Position numbers and translations under genes: made by a program. Positions 62,620-64,000 of a DNA stretch of 64,000 bases are shown piece after piece. This DNA comes from Calditrichota bacterium (GTDB lineage Bacteria; Calditrichota; Calditrichia; Calditrichales; Calditrichaceae): positions 1 through 64,000 of the forward strand of contig JAJRSO010000008.1 in assembly GCA_024278755.1 (NCBI GenBank), in the 5' to 3' direction. The notes below the pieces were generated by a model, which made no database searches, was not told where the DNA came from, and worked only from the letters and a program-made list of their open reading frames with translations. Each line of letters opens with the position of its first letter. Position 1 is the first letter of the stretch.

Positions 62620-63444
62620 TTTTTTCCTATCTGAGTTAGCTGATTGATTTTATTGAAAAATAGAAGGATTCTCTTTTTAAAGCAAGCTGTTTTCGGGATA
62701 TTTTGAGAAGGAGTTCCGAGCCCCGAGATGGTCTAAAAAGATTAAAATACCACGAACAAATACGGATTTTTTGCACATTTCAATATTCTGCAAGAATACT
62801 ACCGCTGATAAAAAGAATGATTGAATATAGCAGATTAACGATATTAACAAAATTTTTTAAATAACGTATTTTTTCGGCGACATTGTGTGCTCAGGTACCT
62901 TTATTTTATATAAATTTATATTAGTGTCCGGTTAAAAAAGTGAATGTTCTGGTTTGCTGAAAGTTCAAAACAATAGGCTCTATGTTGCTCCGTGTGGGTA
63001 AAGGGCCAAAGCTTCGTGTCTGCCTGTAAAGTGTCGCCGCATTACGTAAACATCAATGACTGAAAATATTTTTTAATAACCCACCTGTCCCGATACTCGG
63101 GACACCCTCCCTGATATCAGGGAGGGAAGGTTCGGCGGTCATTAGACCCAGCTCACGACAAGCAGCCGAACAGAGAGGGTCAAACCCTTTGAAGCGCTAC
63201 ACAAATGGTATTGACGATGTTTGGGATCTTGTTTTTTCCACCCGCATAATTTAAAACAATTTTATTATCCACACAAAACGACATAGACTCAAATAATAAC
63301 TCTCCCCTTCCCGAAATCGGGATTTTCCCTCCCTTAAAAAAAAGGGAGGGGATTTAGCCGGAGGCGAGGGGTGTCCCGATCAACAGGCTGTTTCGCAATA
63401 ATTATACAACTTTATTAAATAATTATTATAGCCTGTAAGTCGGG
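62620..63444. other. Intergenic region before the CRISPR array, 825 bases
   Basis: It contains a MITE-like left end at 62919, several CCCGATA/TATCGGG and AGGGAGGG palindromes (63090-63130 and 63300-63380), and AT-rich sequence. I found no cas gene, no credible open frame and no RNA gene. If the array is transcribed from the right, this is its trailer side. Confidence 0.5.
62919..62980. mobile_element. Left end of a MITE-like element (copy E)
   Basis: ATTAGTGTCCGGTTAAAAAA followed by about 38 bases nearly the same as copy B (words ATGTTCTGGTTT and GAAAGTTCAAAACAATA). No matching right end was found before the CRISPR array, so the copy is truncated or rearranged. Confidence 0.55.
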
Positions 63445-64000
63445 GTTTCAATCCACGCTCCCGCACGGGGAGCGACTCTGACAAGCAGATAACGGTCGAC
63501 GGAACGGTGTACGTTTCAATCCACGCTCCCGCACGGGGAGCGACGCCCTGGTCATGCACATTAATGCCAAACCGATGGCCGTTTCAATCCACGCTCCCGC
63601 ACGGGGAGCGACCAGTCCCACGGTGTTTAGTAATTTTGCGTCGTGGTTTCAATCCACGCTCCCGCACGGGGAGCGACATAATGTTGAGCAGCTTTTGCAG
63701 CGCCTCATCGATGTTTCAATCCACGCTCCCGCACGGGGAGCGACGCCGCCAGGTCAAAAAGCCGCGCCCGCACCTGACGGTTTCAATCCACGCTCCCGCA
63801 CGGGGAGCGACTTCCCAATACTCGCCCAAGGGTATATATGATGCTGTTTCAATCCACGCTCCCGCACGGGGAGCGACAGCTGCCCGCGCGCGTAAAGATA
63901 CGCCAGTTCGCTGTTTCAATCCACGCTCCCGCACGGGGAGCGACCTCCTTAAGCTGCCGCTGGCCGATGAGGATGGTGGAGTTTCAATCCACGCTCCCGC
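63445..64000 (-). CRISPR. CRISPR array, type I-C-like, continuing beyond the window
   Basis: Eight complete 32-base repeats start at 63445, 63513, 63581, 63646, 63713, 63780, 63846 and 63913, and a ninth is cut by the edge (63981-64000). All are identical as far as visible, starting GTTTCAATCCACGC and ending GGGGAGCGAC, with a GCTCCCG/CGGGGAGC hairpin. The eight spacers are 33-36 bases. The repeat belongs to the class used by subtype I-C, whose transcribed form ends in ATTGAAAC; transcription should therefore run on the minus strand, with the leader and probably the cas genes to the right of the window. No degenerate terminal repeat is seen at the left end. Confidence 0.97.

Noticed and set aside
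63554-63934. Open frames on both strands across the CRISPR array (with repeated SIHAPARGA-type peptides)
   Set aside because: These are translations of the repeats; the spacing is that of the array, and such false proteins are well known.

Overview
The window is bacterial chromosome, most likely from the Calditrichota or a neighbouring lineage of the FCB group. The reasons are: six secreted proteins ending in the type A sorting tail of the type IX secretion system (T9SS; PNPFNP start, lysine-rich end), FCB-type families (Omp28, DUF6029-like, DUF4876, DUF4857), many lipoboxes and signal peptides, moderate GC, and one promoter that fits the Bacteroidota TAnnTTTG pattern. The phylum is an inference. 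No rRNA, tRNA, complete insertion sequence or integrated phage was seen.

Layout. 0-9 kb: an alpha-2-macroglobulin lipoprotein and its usual partner PbpC, with a small DUF1937-like gene between them. 9.4-16 kb (minus strand): a secreted redox cluster with a PEGA/Omp28 lipoprotein, an Omp28 T9SS cargo protein, a repeat protein with paired cysteines, a TlpA-like thioredoxin and a DUF6029-like barrel. 16.4-24 kb: a DUF3179 lipoprotein gene with an in-frame UGA where the family has Cys, NamZ, a secreted protein, a radical SAM/SPASM enzyme and a large BNR-repeat protein. 24-30 kb: a diacylglycerol kinase gene with an in-frame TAA, then an ABC/DUF4857/membrane ferredoxin operon. 30-39 kb: a T9SS YCF48-type protein and a TonB receptor/DUF4876/barrel operon whose barrel gene carries an in-frame TAA. 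38-43 kb: a flippase-like protein, a GT2 glycosyltransferase and a sodium symporter. 43-45 kb: a dockerin-like and possible cohesin-like pair. 45-52 kb: a DUF1460 protein, an M14 peptidase and a four-gene FtsX/LolD-type ABC operon with a membrane protein of unknown role. 52-56 kb: two tandem lamin-tail T9SS proteins. 56-63 kb: MutT, Nif3-like, TRAP components DctP and TatT, and the NfeD/slipin pair. From 63,445 to the right edge: a type I-C-like CRISPR array that continues beyond the window, with no cas genes here.

Common themes are cell-envelope work (peptidoglycan synthesis and turnover, outer-membrane uptake, T9SS cargo, extracytoplasmic thiol chemistry) and intergenic regions rich in small non-coding elements. 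One element family has inverted ends and has inserted into the loops of older palindromic repeats; one copy still has a perfect 9-bp target duplication. The main points to check are the three single in-frame stops (one a UGA with a plausible bSECIS-like hairpin), the redox cluster, the two uncharacterised ABC operons and the dockerin/cohesin-like pair.
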